A DNA stretch of 64,000 nucleotides from [Clostridium] aerotolerans DSM 5434 (GTDB lineage Bacteria > Bacillota > Clostridia > Lachnospirales > Lachnospiraceae). The translations under genes were made by a program, and so were the position numbers. The notes under the pieces were generated by a model. It saw only the letters and a list, made by a program, of their open reading frames with translations, had not been told where the DNA came from and ran no database searches. The stretch spans positions 62,001 to 126,000 of the forward strand of contig NZ_JHWJ01000007.1 of the NCBI RefSeq assembly GCF_000687555.1, in the 5' to 3' direction. Below, piece after piece: positions 26,517 to 34,506 of the stretch. The first letter of the stretch is position 1. Each line of letters begins with the position of its first letter.

Positions 26517-26529
26517 AGGAGGAATTAAC

Positions 26530-27330
26530 ATGATTCAAGTGGAACACATGAACAAGACTTTTAAAGTCGCAAAAAGAAGCGCCGGCTTTTCCCAGGCCAT
26601 TAAGGCACTTTTTCAAAGAGAGACGGAAACCATCCGCGCTCTTTCTGACATCTCCTTTTCCATTGGAGACGGAGAAATGGTAGGCTATATCGGACCGAAC
26701 GGAGCCGGAAAAAGCTCTACCATCAAAATCTTAAGCGGAATCCTCACCCCGGATGACGGTACCTGTATCATAAACGGCCGCATTCCCTGGAAGGAACGAA
26801 AAGAGCATGTAAAGGACATTGGCGTGGTGTTTGGCCAGCGGACCCAGCTATGGTGGGACGTCCCAATCATTGACTCTTACGAGCTTCTGCGAGACATCTA
26901 CGAAATCCCAACACAAACCTATGAAGAAAATTTAGAAGAACTGACGGAGCTTCTATCTCTTAAGGAGCTATTAAAAACTCCTGCCAGACAGCTATCCCTG
27001 GGCCAAAGAATGCGCTGTGAGATTGCCGCATCTCTGTTACATAGTCCAAAGACCTTGTTCCTGGATGAGCCTACCATCGGCCTTGATGCTGTTTCCAAGC
27101 TGGCGGTACGGGATTTTATCCGAAAGCAGAACAAAAAGCATAACACCACTGTCCTTATTACCACCCATGATATGCAGGACATTGAAGCCCTGGCGGACCG
27201 GGTCTTATTAATTGGAAAAGGTACGCTTCTTTTTGATGGGTCCCTTCCAGATTTAATGACTCACCAGCCAAGAGAAAATGCAACCCTGGACGAAATCATC
27301 GCTGCCCTTTACCGGGACTACGATATTTAG
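26530..27330 (+). CDS. ABC-2 type transporter ATP-binding protein
   Basis: 266 residues from ATG at 26530, which has AGGAGG seven bases upstream; an in-frame ATG 43 codons earlier falls in the structured leader and is rejected. Walker A is GYIGPNGAGKSSTIKIL, the Q-loop is in VFGQRTQLWWDVP, the signature is LSLGQRMRCEIA, Walker B is TLFLDEPTIGLD and the switch His is in LITTHDMQDIEAL. The GQRTQLWWDVP wording is typical of the COG4586 group that pairs with two PF06182 permeases, as here. The substrate is unknown; members export varied compounds. Confidence 0.92.
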   Translation: MIQVEHMNKTFKVAKRSAGFSQAIKALFQRETETIRALSDISFSIGDGEMVGYIGPNGAGKSSTIKILSGILTPDDGTCIINGRIPWKERKEHVKDIGVVFGQRTQLWWDVPIIDSYELLRDIYEIPTQTYEENLEELTELLSLKELLKTPARQLSLGQRMRCEIAASLLHSPKTLFLDEPTIGLDAVSKLAVRDFIRKQNKKHNTTVLITTHDMQDIEALADRVLLIGKGTLLFDGSLPDLMTHQPRENATLDEIIAALYRDYDI

Positions 27331-27340
27331 GAGGCGGAAC

Positions 27341-28144
27341 ATGAAAAAATACGCTTCATTTTTCCGTATTCGGTTCATCCATGGTCTTCAATACCGGACT
27401 GCGGCTGTTTCCGGCATGATCACTCAGTTTATCTGGGGCATCATGGAGATTTTATTATTCCGCGCCTTCTACCAGGCATCTCCGGAAAGCTTCCCCATGA
27501 CCTTTCAGGCACTTTCCAATTATGTGTGGCTCCAGCAGGCGTTTCTGGCTCTCTATTTGATTTGGTTCTGGGAATCTCAGCTGTTTGATTCTATTACAAA
27601 CGGGGATGTGGCTTATGAGCTCTGCCGGCCGGTACGTCTCTATAATATGTGGTTTGTCCGGGGCATGGCTGTCCGTCTATCCAAGGCAGTGCTTCGATGT
27701 ATCCCAGTCTTATTATTTGCCTGGCTTCTCCCAGCTCCCTATGGACTTACATTACCGGCGGACTTTAGAACATGGTTTTTTACCCTGCTCTCCATGACAC
27801 TTGCATTTCTCCTTGTGATCGCCTTTGGAATGATCGTTTATATGTCCGTTTTTTATACCATCTCTTCCCAGGGTATTAAGCTCCTGGCCTCTTCCGTCTC
27901 TGAATTTTTAGGAGGAGCGGTGATTCCTTTGCCCTTTTTGCCAGATGGTATCCGGGAAATCGTAAATGTCCTTCCCTTTGCTTCTGCACAAAATGTTCCT
28001 TTCCGTATCTTCGGGGGAGATCTGACTGGCAGGGAGATGTATATCAGCCTTCTTTTACAGTGTTTCTGGTTTATCACCTTTTTACTCATCGGACGAGCCA
28101 TGGAGCAAAGGGCTTTGAAACGTGTTGTAATTCAGGGCGGCTGA
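27341..28144 (+). CDS. ABC-2 transporter permease (PF06182-like), first subunit
   Basis: 267 residues from ATG at 27341 with AGGAGG upstream, 10 bases after the ATPase stop; a longer in-frame start overlapping the ATPase gene is not supported. Six hydrophobic segments are visible (about 20-45, 60-80, 110-130, 145-175, 185-210, 230-250). RIRFIHGLQYRTAAVSGMITQFIWG at the N-terminus resembles the COG4587 group. It should form a heterodimeric channel with the next gene product. Confidence 0.87.
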   Translation: MKKYASFFRIRFIHGLQYRTAAVSGMITQFIWGIMEILLFRAFYQASPESFPMTFQALSNYVWLQQAFLALYLIWFWESQLFDSITNGDVAYELCRPVRLYNMWFVRGMAVRLSKAVLRCIPVLLFAWLLPAPYGLTLPADFRTWFFTLLSMTLAFLLVIAFGMIVYMSVFYTISSQGIKLLASSVSEFLGGAVIPLPFLPDGIREIVNVLPFASAQNVPFRIFGGDLTGREMYISLLLQCFWFITFLLIGRAMEQRALKRVVIQGG

Positions 28145-28157
28145 AAGGAGGGATTAT

Positions 28158-28943
28158 ATGAAATCATTATATTTGTACAAAAAATATTGTATCATTCACT
28201 TAAAATGTATCATGCAGCATAAGGTCTCTTTTCTTTTAAATACCATTGGAATTTTCCTGATGTCCTTTAATCTGTTTTTAGGAGTCTACTTCATGATGGA
28301 CCGTTTTCAACAGGTAAAAGGCTTCTCTTATGAGGAAGTGCTGCTCTGCTTTTCCATCACGCTTATGGCCTTTACCATTGCAGAGCTTTTCTTTCGGAGT
28401 CTGGATACCTTTGATTCCATCATAAGAAATGGCGAATTTGACCGGATTCTTCTTCGTCCGAGAAACAGCCTCTTCACTGTATTATGCAGCAAAATAGAAT
28501 TTACCCGTATTGGACGGCTTTTACAGACCCTTCTTATGTTCGCATATGGAATTTTATACAGCACCATAGACTGGACTCCTTTCCGCATCATCGTCATAGC
28601 GCTTATGGTTCTGGGAGGAGTTGTGGTATTTGCTTCTATTTACCTTATATTTGCTTCCATCTGCTTTTTTACTCTGGAGGGACTGGAATTTATGAATGTA
28701 TTTACAGACGGTGCCAGGGAGTACGGAAAATATCCCATTGGAGTCTATGGAAAGACTGTTGTTACGATCTGTACTTACATCGTGCCCTTTTCCTTATTTC
28801 AGTACTATCCGTTTCTTTATTTAACAGGTAAAGCAGAGCATGCATGGTATGGGCTGCTGCCCATTGCCGGGTGTCTCTTTCTGATTCCTGCCATACTGCT
28901 TTGGAAATTTGGAGTATCCAGATATCAATCCTCCGGTTCTTGA
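28158..28943 (+). CDS. ABC-2 transporter permease (PF06182-like), second subunit
   Basis: 261 residues with six hydrophobic segments. The N-terminus YKKYCIIHLKCIMQHKVSFLLN and the internal FDRILLRPRNSLFTVL are typical of the COG3694 group that pairs with the preceding permease. GGAGG precedes the ATG by seven bases. The gene ends where a promoter for the next gene begins, so the exporter operon probably has three genes. Confidence 0.87.
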   Translation: MKSLYLYKKYCIIHLKCIMQHKVSFLLNTIGIFLMSFNLFLGVYFMMDRFQQVKGFSYEEVLLCFSITLMAFTIAELFFRSLDTFDSIIRNGEFDRILLRPRNSLFTVLCSKIEFTRIGRLLQTLLMFAYGILYSTIDWTPFRIIVIALMVLGGVVVFASIYLIFASICFFTLEGLEFMNVFTDGAREYGKYPIGVYGKTVVTICTYIVPFSLFQYYPFLYLTGKAEHAWYGLLPIAGCLFLIPAILLWKFGVSRYQSSGS

Positions 28944-28969
28944 CAAGGAAATAACAAAAGGGTTATAAT
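28940..28969 (+). promoter_or_regulatory. Sigma-A promoter of the methyltransferase gene
   Basis: TTGACA (28940-28945) and TATAAT (28964-28969) are 18 bases apart; the -35 overlaps the stop codon of the exporter permease. Confidence 0.78.
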
Positions 28970-28982
28970 GGGTGAAATATAG

Positions 28983-28996
28983 TTAGTCTAAACTAA
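28983..28996 (+). promoter_or_regulatory. Short dyad downstream of the -10, possible operator
   Basis: TTAGT and ACTAA flank CTAA about 14 bases after the -10, at or just after the expected transcription start. A dyad there often marks a repressor site, but it is short and no regulator is assigned. Confidence 0.35.
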
Positions 28997-29028
28997 TCGT
29001 CTTGTTCACTCAAATAAGGAGGAGCATT

Positions 29029-29829
29029 ATGTCTACAGAGCTTGGCGGAGTTATGGAAACACTTTTTATTACTCTTTTCGTTAGGGCAAAGGATGCCACC
29101 AGCAATAATCCCGTACTCAATGATAGGAAGGCAGTAGAAATCGTAAAGAAAATTGACTACGATTTCAAGAAATTCGAACACGGCACCATGTCCTATTATG
29201 GTGTTCTGGCACGGGCAAAGATCATGGATGATAGGGCAAAGGCATTTATTAAAAAATATCCTGACTGCGTGGTAGTCTCCGTGGGCTGCGGCCTGGACAC
29301 CAGATTTTCACGTGTGGATAACGGAAAAATTCAGTGGTATAATCTGGACTTTCCAGAGGTCATTGCCAAACGGGAGCAATACATTGCACGAAACCAACGA
29401 GAGACAAACATATCTAAATCGGCTTTGGATCCCACCTGGCCAGAGGATGTTAAAACGGATGGAAAAAAGCTTTTAATTCTTTCCGAAGGCATGATGATGT
29501 ATCTCAAGGAAGAGGAAGTTAAAAAGTTTCTGCATATCCTTACCAATGGATTTGATCAGTTTGAAGCCCAATTTGATCTGCTATATAAAGGTATGGTCAA
29601 CAAAGGCAAAATGCATGACACTGTAAAAAAGACAAAGGCGGAGTTTAATTGGGGCGTTAAGGATGGCAGCGAAGTAGTGAAACTCTGTCCAACTCTAAAG
29701 CAGACCGGACTTATTAATTTTACCGATGAGCTAAAGTACCTCATCCCAGGCTTTAAAAAGATTTTTACTCCCATTCTATACATAACAAATGACAGACTTG
29801 GAATTTATCAATATAAAAAGGCACAGTAA
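29029..29829 (+). CDS. LCM-family class I SAM-dependent methyltransferase
   Basis: 266 residues from ATG at 29029, preceded by AAGGAGGAG. The family signature is visible: RAKIMDDRAKAFIKKYPDC with VVVSVGCGLDTRFSRVDNG (SAM-binding motif I), WYNLDFPEVI (motif II) and LILSEGMMMYLKEEEV (motif IV/post region). This is the leucine carboxyl methyltransferase / PpmA-Tcm group, whose bacterial members O-methylate small acids, polyketides or unknown substrates. The gene is monocistronic with its own promoter and terminator, so context does not give the substrate. Confidence 0.87.
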   Translation: MSTELGGVMETLFITLFVRAKDATSNNPVLNDRKAVEIVKKIDYDFKKFEHGTMSYYGVLARAKIMDDRAKAFIKKYPDCVVVSVGCGLDTRFSRVDNGKIQWYNLDFPEVIAKREQYIARNQRETNISKSALDPTWPEDVKTDGKKLLILSEGMMMYLKEEEVKKFLHILTNGFDQFEAQFDLLYKGMVNKGKMHDTVKKTKAEFNWGVKDGSEVVKLCPTLKQTGLINFTDELKYLIPGFKKIFTPILYITNDRLGIYQYKKAQ

Positions 29830-29910
29830 CTAAATATGGAAGGCCAGATGTAAGGAATCATAAATAAAACGAATGTTTTATGTCAGATGGCTGAAAAAAG
29901 TAGATAACAG

Positions 29911-29963
29911 AAAAACGTCTTGATCGGGAATTTCATTGAAATTTCCATTCAAGACGTTTTTTT
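29911..29963 (+). terminator. Bidirectional intrinsic terminator
   Basis: AAAACGTCTTGA pairs with TCAAGACGTTTT across an inner GGAATTTC/GAAATTTCC stem, with a T-run on the plus strand and an A-run at the other end. It sits between the convergent methyltransferase and lysozyme genes and can serve both. Confidence 0.88.
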
Positions 29964-29987
29964 ATCGTTGTATTCAAAAGCTTAATA

Positions 29988-30938
29988 TTACGACTTTCCT
30001 TTTGTGGTTCCATCAGACTCAAAGTGATAGGAGGTTCCATCAATCACCATATCCGTATCGTGAACCATAACACCATTCTGGTCTAAGTAATACCACGCTC
30101 CGTCCAGAGAAAGCCAGCCAGTCTGCTTATTGAAATTCTTCATGTAATACCGGTTTCCGTCTATGGTCTTCCAGCCGTCCGCCGGAATGAGGCCATTATA
30201 GTCCTTAAATGAAAACTCAATGGTCACATCTCCATCAATTCCAGCCACTCTTCCCTGGTCGGTACACTGCCATATAGTGCGGTTCGTGCAGTCATTGACA
30301 GTGCCATACCTTGCGTACCAGACATCGTACGGAATCCTGCTCATATCAATGTGGTAATTAAGCCACTTATTATTGGCATAAACAATGGGACGATACCCTG
30401 CATCCGCTATGATTTTACAGAAGGCAGTGATGTTATCTGTAATCTGCTGTCTGGTCATATGGTTGTCTAAAAGATACTGAGATTCCACGTCATAGGCCAC
30501 CGGATAGGAAATGGGATAATCCTTGATCTCACGTAGCACATATCTTGCTTCTTCCTCAGCGGTGGCAACATCAAGAGCCTGTGTATAAAAGAAGATGCCT
30601 GTCTTGATTCCGCTTTTTGCTGCATTTGTCATATTAACGGAATAGTAAGGGTCTTTATCATTTAAATAACCAAGACGGATCATGGCAAAAGAAACACCGG
30701 ACTCCTTCACCTTATCCCAGTCGATTCCACCGCCTTCTTCATTCTGGCGGTTCTGATATTTAGAGACCGTGATTCCTTTTTCCAATGCCCCGGCAATTGG
30801 CTTTCCCGATGCATCTACATATTGACCATTTTCCCGGCTCCAGGCTTCCCCGGAAAAACCATTCATTGGCGTTGCTATTATCATAGAGGTAACTAAACCT
30901 GCAATAATGCCTGCAGTGACCCTCATTCTTATGTTCAT
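29988..30938 (-). CDS. Secreted GH25 lysozyme with C-terminal wall-binding repeats
   Basis: 316 residues. A signal peptide covers about 1-30 (MRVTAGIIAGLVTSMIIATP). The GH25 muramidase domain (about 55-245) begins GITVSKYQ and has the catalytic acid pair in YPVAYDVESQY, plus FAMIRLGY and PIVYANNKW. The C-terminus has choline-binding-like repeats: ADGWKTIDGNRYYMKNFNKQ, TGWLSLDGAWYYLDQNGVM and a third degenerate copy. It should cleave the NAM-NAG bond in the wall for turnover or remodelling. It shares a terminator with the convergent methyltransferase gene. Confidence 0.92.
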   Translation of the reverse strand: MNIRMRVTAGIIAGLVTSMIIATPMNGFSGEAWSRENGQYVDASGKPIAGALEKGITVSKYQNRQNEEGGGIDWDKVKESGVSFAMIRLGYLNDKDPYYSVNMTNAAKSGIKTGIFFYTQALDVATAEEEARYVLREIKDYPISYPVAYDVESQYLLDNHMTRQQITDNITAFCKIIADAGYRPIVYANNKWLNYHIDMSRIPYDVWYARYGTVNDCTNRTIWQCTDQGRVAGIDGDVTIEFSFKDYNGLIPADGWKTIDGNRYYMKNFNKQTGWLSLDGAWYYLDQNGVMVHDTDMVIDGTSYHFESDGTTKGKS

Positions 30939-30971
30939 GTTATCATTTCCCCCAAATATAACTTATTAATT

Positions 30972-32102
30972 CTATTGATCGGGCTCTTTCCGAAACACAT
31001 TGATATCATGAATCAATGTTCTCACACTGTAAAAGAACAGATCAAAAGCCCCAAATTCATATAAGCTTAAAAACAGCATTCCAATGGGCACTGCTAAAAT
31101 CATTCCTGCAATTCCGCTTATTTTAAATCCCAAATATAAAAACAACAGCGTCATGAGAGGGTCAAGTCCCATCGTATCTCCCACGATCTTTGGCTGTATG
31201 ATCTGCCTTAATACAAGAGTCAGTACATATATGGCAACAAGGCCAAGTCCAAAGGCATAATCACCGGATACGATCCGCACCAGAGCCCATGGGATTAATA
31301 TAGTACCCGTCCCCAGAATTGGCAGAAAATCAAGAAATGCAATCAGCACTGCCAGCAAAAGCGCATAGTCTACACCCAGTACCAGAAATCCCACGGCCAG
31401 TACTGCGCCGATGATAAACATAATCTTAAACTGGGCGAGAAAATAACCGCTTACCAGATGCTTCACATCCTTTTTAAAATAGCTGTAATATCTGGTTCCT
31501 CCTCTTGGAATATACCGATGGATAATATCCATAATTTTATCCCTGTCTACAATGAAGAGATAGGAAGAAAAAATGGTCACCACAGTATAAACAAGAGCTG
31601 CCGGTATGCTTTTTACCACGCTGCCGGCTACCATGACCGTAGGTGAAGCTATCTTTTGAACCGCAACATTCATATATTGTTCGATATGAGCAATAAACTG
31701 ATTCACGGAATCCTGCATTCCCTGAGGCAGGAACTTTAAAATTCCCTGTACGTTAATAAGAATCTTCTGAATCTCCACCCACGCCGCCTCGTAATACTGA
31801 GGAATGTGCTCCACAAAACCTATGGTCTCATAAATAAGCTTGGAAATCAGGAAATAAAGGGCCACAATTATGAGAGTAAGCACACCTACCACAATTAATA
31901 CGGAACTGTGCTTTCGAACGATCTTTAAACGCTTTTCCAAAAAGCGCACCAAAGGATTGGCTATCACAGCAATGACCCAGCCAATCACAAAAGGCAGAAA
32001 AAATTTCATCACCCTTGGTCCCCATACGCAGACCAGGTACAGGAACAGAATGGGGATGACAATATTAAGTATCAATTTCAAATATTTCTTCACAGAATCC
32101 AT
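30972..32102 (-). CDS. AI-2E family transporter (PerM-like membrane protein)
   Basis: 376 residues with about eight hydrophobic segments. Typical family features are the N-terminal pair of helices (FLPFVIGWVIAVIANPLVRFLEKR), the long extracytoplasmic amphipathic region (about 90-175) and the conserved LGVDYALLLAVLIAFLDFLPILGTGTILIPW. Members carry out efflux of small molecules or ions; few have known substrates. I chose ATG at 32102: AGGTG lies six bases before it, and the promoter at 32120-32148 would leave the GTG at 32111 almost leaderless. Confidence 0.87.
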   Translation of the reverse strand: MDSVKKYLKLILNIVIPILFLYLVCVWGPRVMKFFLPFVIGWVIAVIANPLVRFLEKRLKIVRKHSSVLIVVGVLTLIIVALYFLISKLIYETIGFVEHIPQYYEAAWVEIQKILINVQGILKFLPQGMQDSVNQFIAHIEQYMNVAVQKIASPTVMVAGSVVKSIPAALVYTVVTIFSSYLFIVDRDKIMDIIHRYIPRGGTRYYSYFKKDVKHLVSGYFLAQFKIMFIIGAVLAVGFLVLGVDYALLLAVLIAFLDFLPILGTGTILIPWALVRIVSGDYAFGLGLVAIYVLTLVLRQIIQPKIVGDTMGLDPLMTLLFLYLGFKISGIAGMILAVPIGMLFLSLYEFGAFDLFFYSVRTLIHDINVFRKEPDQ

Positions 32103-32119
32103 TTCCATCACCTGTTTCT

Positions 32120-32148
32120 ATTATACTATCCCAGGGAACTTCTGGCAA
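32120..32148 (-). promoter_or_regulatory. Sigma-A promoter of the AI-2E transporter gene
   Basis: On the minus strand TTGCCA (32148-32143) and TATAAT (32125-32120) are 17 bases apart, just after hisC. The resulting leader is very short (about 11 bases). Confidence 0.65.
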
Positions 32149-32153
32149 ATAAA

Positions 32154-33212
32154 TTAATTCGAAAGAAAAACCTCTAAAAAATCAAATAATTGGTTCATCT
32201 CCTCTTCTGTGCCAATGGTAATACGCAGATAATTGTCAAGTCTTGGCAGATTAAAATAACGAACAAAGATATGATTTTCACGAAGAGCCTTATAGATCTC
32301 TTCCGCCTTTTTCTCCTTGTGAGCCGCAAAAATAAAATTCGCTTTGGAATCCGGGAAGGAAAATCCAAGGTCTTTTAATCGTTTCTTAGCCTCTTCTCTC
32401 GTTTTTATGATTTTATCAAGGCATTCTTTAAAATAACGGTCATCCTTTACTGCCTCTCTTCCAAGGATCAGGGAAGGCATGTTCATGGTATAGGAATTAT
32501 AGGAATACTTCACATCATGGATCGAACGGATTAAGTCCGGGTGCCCTATGGCATATCCGATTCTCATACCTGCTAAGGAGCGGGATTTGCTGAAGGTCTG
32601 TACCACCAGAAGATTTTCATACTTCCTGGTGAGCTTCACTGCGCTCTCACCACCAAAATCAATGTATGCTTCATCGATAATTACCACAGAATTCTGGTTA
32701 TGTGCAATGATTGCCTCTACTTCATCAAGGGGCAGCAAAACACCGGTGGGCGCATTGGGGTTCGGAAATATTATGCCTCCATTTGCTTTATAATAATCTT
32801 CTTTTCTTATAGTAAAATCCTCTTGAAGCGCCGGGGTCTCATAAGGAATTTGAAAGAGCTCCGCCCAAACCTTGTAAAAGGAGTAGCTTACATCAGGAAA
32901 AAGGATGGGAAGTTCTGAATTAAAAAACGTCATAAATACCATGGCAATGACATCATCAGATCCTACGCCGACAAAAACTTCCTCCGGACTCACCTCATAA
33001 TATTCTGAAAGCGCATGGACAAGGTCCGAAGCTTTTGGATCTGGATATTTCCGAAACTGGTCATAGTCCAGCTCTTTTAATGCCTTCTCTACAGAGGGCG
33101 ACGGAGGATAAGGATTTTCATTGGTATTTAACTTGATTAAATCCCCTCCCTTTGGCTGCTCTCCCGGCACGTAAGGTTCCACATTTCTTATATTTGATTC
33201 CCAGGGTCTCAT
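32154..33212 (-). CDS. hisC: Histidinol-phosphate aminotransferase
   Basis: 352 residues, normal HisC length. PLP fold type I landmarks: LNTNENPYPPSPSV at the N-terminus, VGVGSDDVI, FPNPNAPTGVLLP, VVIIDEAYIDFGG and the PLP lysine in VQTFSKSRSLAGMRIGYAIG. The C-terminus ends YLRITIGTEEEMNQL. It transfers an amino group to imidazole acetol phosphate in histidine synthesis; related enzymes accept aromatic amino acids. The rest of the his operon is not here. Its start overlaps the stop of the preceding aminotransferase (ATGA), so the two are coupled. Confidence 0.9.
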   Translation of the reverse strand: MRPWESNIRNVEPYVPGEQPKGGDLIKLNTNENPYPPSPSVEKALKELDYDQFRKYPDPKASDLVHALSEYYEVSPEEVFVGVGSDDVIAMVFMTFFNSELPILFPDVSYSFYKVWAELFQIPYETPALQEDFTIRKEDYYKANGGIIFPNPNAPTGVLLPLDEVEAIIAHNQNSVVIIDEAYIDFGGESAVKLTRKYENLLVVQTFSKSRSLAGMRIGYAIGHPDLIRSIHDVKYSYNSYTMNMPSLILGREAVKDDRYFKECLDKIIKTREEAKKRLKDLGFSFPDSKANFIFAAHKEKKAEEIYKALRENHIFVRYFNLPRLDNYLRITIGTEEEMNQLFDFLEVFLSN

Positions 33213-34417
33213 GCATCTCCCTCCTTATTATCCAAAAGTCCATAGGCCTTTGCAATGGCTTCAAACGCCGGCAGGGAACGAAGAATCTGGTCATAAGAGA
33301 CACAGTATGCGATGCGGACGTATCCAGGACAGGCAAAGGAGCTTCCTGGAACGAGAAGCACTCTATGCTCTTTGCAGAACTGACAGAATTCCTTATCATC
33401 CACAGGCGCTTTCACAAATAAATAAAAGGCTCCCTGGGGTTTGATACAGGTAAATCCATATTCCTTCAAACGGCCGTAAAGGAGTTCCCGGTTTTGATTA
33501 TATGCATCTACATTGACCTGTTCATCCACACAGCGCATAATGACCCTCTGCATCAGCGAAGGAGCATTGACACAGCCAAGCACCCGGTTTGCTATGGCCG
33601 CTGCCGCTGCCACAGCCTGAAAGTCATCGACTTCATCCGGAATGACCAGATAGCCGATTCTCTCTCCCGGAAGAGACAGGGATTTACTGTAGGAATAGCA
33701 GACCATTGTGTTATGGTAAAATGGAGTCACATACGGAACCTCTGCCCCATCATAAGCCAGTTCTCTGTAAGGCTCATCGGAAATAAGAACGATGGAATTA
33801 CCGTATTCCTTTTCCTTCTCCTTCATAATCTCTGAAATCTTTTCTAACGTTTCAGAGGAATAAATCACACCCGTAGGATTATTGGGGGTATTGATAATGA
33901 CTGCCTTTGTTTTCTCCGTGATCCGCCGTTTAAATTCGGTTAAATCCGGCTGAAAGGTCTCTGTATCAGGAGGCACCACAGTCAGTACCCCGTCATAATT
34001 TCTTACATAAGAACCATATTCCATGAAATAAGGGGCAAAAACAACCACCTCATCTCCCGGATCCAGTATGGTCTTTAATATAACGTTCATGCCGCTGGCT
34101 GCGCCAACGGTCATCAATATATTTTCCAATCGAAAATGAGTCCCGAACCGTCTGTTTAAAGACTGGGCAATGGCATCCCGCACATCCTCGTATCCCGCAT
34201 TGCTCATATAACCATGGACCATAGTCGTCTCTTCCTCTGTGACGATGTCAAGAATGGCTTTATTGACCGCCGAAGGTGCCGGTACATTGGGATTTCCCAG
34301 ACTAAAATCATATACGTTCTCCCGTCCGTATAAAGCTGCCAGTTTCTTTCCTTCCTCAAACATGGCACGGATTGCGGAATTGTTTTCTACAAGAGGTCTC
34401 ATTTTCTCTGATATCAT
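33209..34417 (-). CDS. Class I/II pyridoxal-phosphate aminotransferase (aspartate-type)
   Basis: 402 residues. Motifs: VYDFSLGNPNVPAP, TVGAASGMNVILKTILDPGDEVVVFAPYF, VIINTPNNPTGVIY, VLISDEPYREL and the PLP lysine in VCYSYSKSLSLPGERIGYL. The C-terminal FVRIAYCV, written here as YVRIAYCVS, carries the substrate-carboxylate Arg. Length and motifs fit aspartate or aromatic aminotransferases; substrate is uncertain. AAGGAAGG precedes the ATG. It is translationally coupled to hisC. Confidence 0.88.
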   Translation of the reverse strand: MISEKMRPLVENNSAIRAMFEEGKKLAALYGRENVYDFSLGNPNVPAPSAVNKAILDIVTEEETTMVHGYMSNAGYEDVRDAIAQSLNRRFGTHFRLENILMTVGAASGMNVILKTILDPGDEVVVFAPYFMEYGSYVRNYDGVLTVVPPDTETFQPDLTEFKRRITEKTKAVIINTPNNPTGVIYSSETLEKISEIMKEKEKEYGNSIVLISDEPYRELAYDGAEVPYVTPFYHNTMVCYSYSKSLSLPGERIGYLVIPDEVDDFQAVAAAAAIANRVLGCVNAPSLMQRVIMRCVDEQVNVDAYNQNRELLYGRLKEYGFTCIKPQGAFYLFVKAPVDDKEFCQFCKEHRVLLVPGSSFACPGYVRIAYCVSYDQILRSLPAFEAIAKAYGLLDNKEGDA

Positions 34418-34455
34418 AATCGTTACCTTCCTTTATCCTGAAATGGTTATATGGA

Positions 34456-34464
34456 ATTATATCA
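34456..34464 (-). promoter_or_regulatory. Extended -10 promoter of the aminotransferase-hisC operon
   Basis: On the minus strand TGA-TATAAT forms an extended -10 element about 40 bases before the aminotransferase ATG; no good -35 is visible. Confidence 0.55.
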
Positions 34465-34506
34465 CAAGTCCTTAAAACGGTCTATGTATTTTAATGCTTT
34501 AATTCG

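Noticed and set aside
26401-26529. In-frame N-terminal extension of the ABC ATPase by 43 residues
   Set aside because: The stretch has no ribosome binding site, does not resemble the family, and a strong AGGAGG site serves the ATG at 26530.
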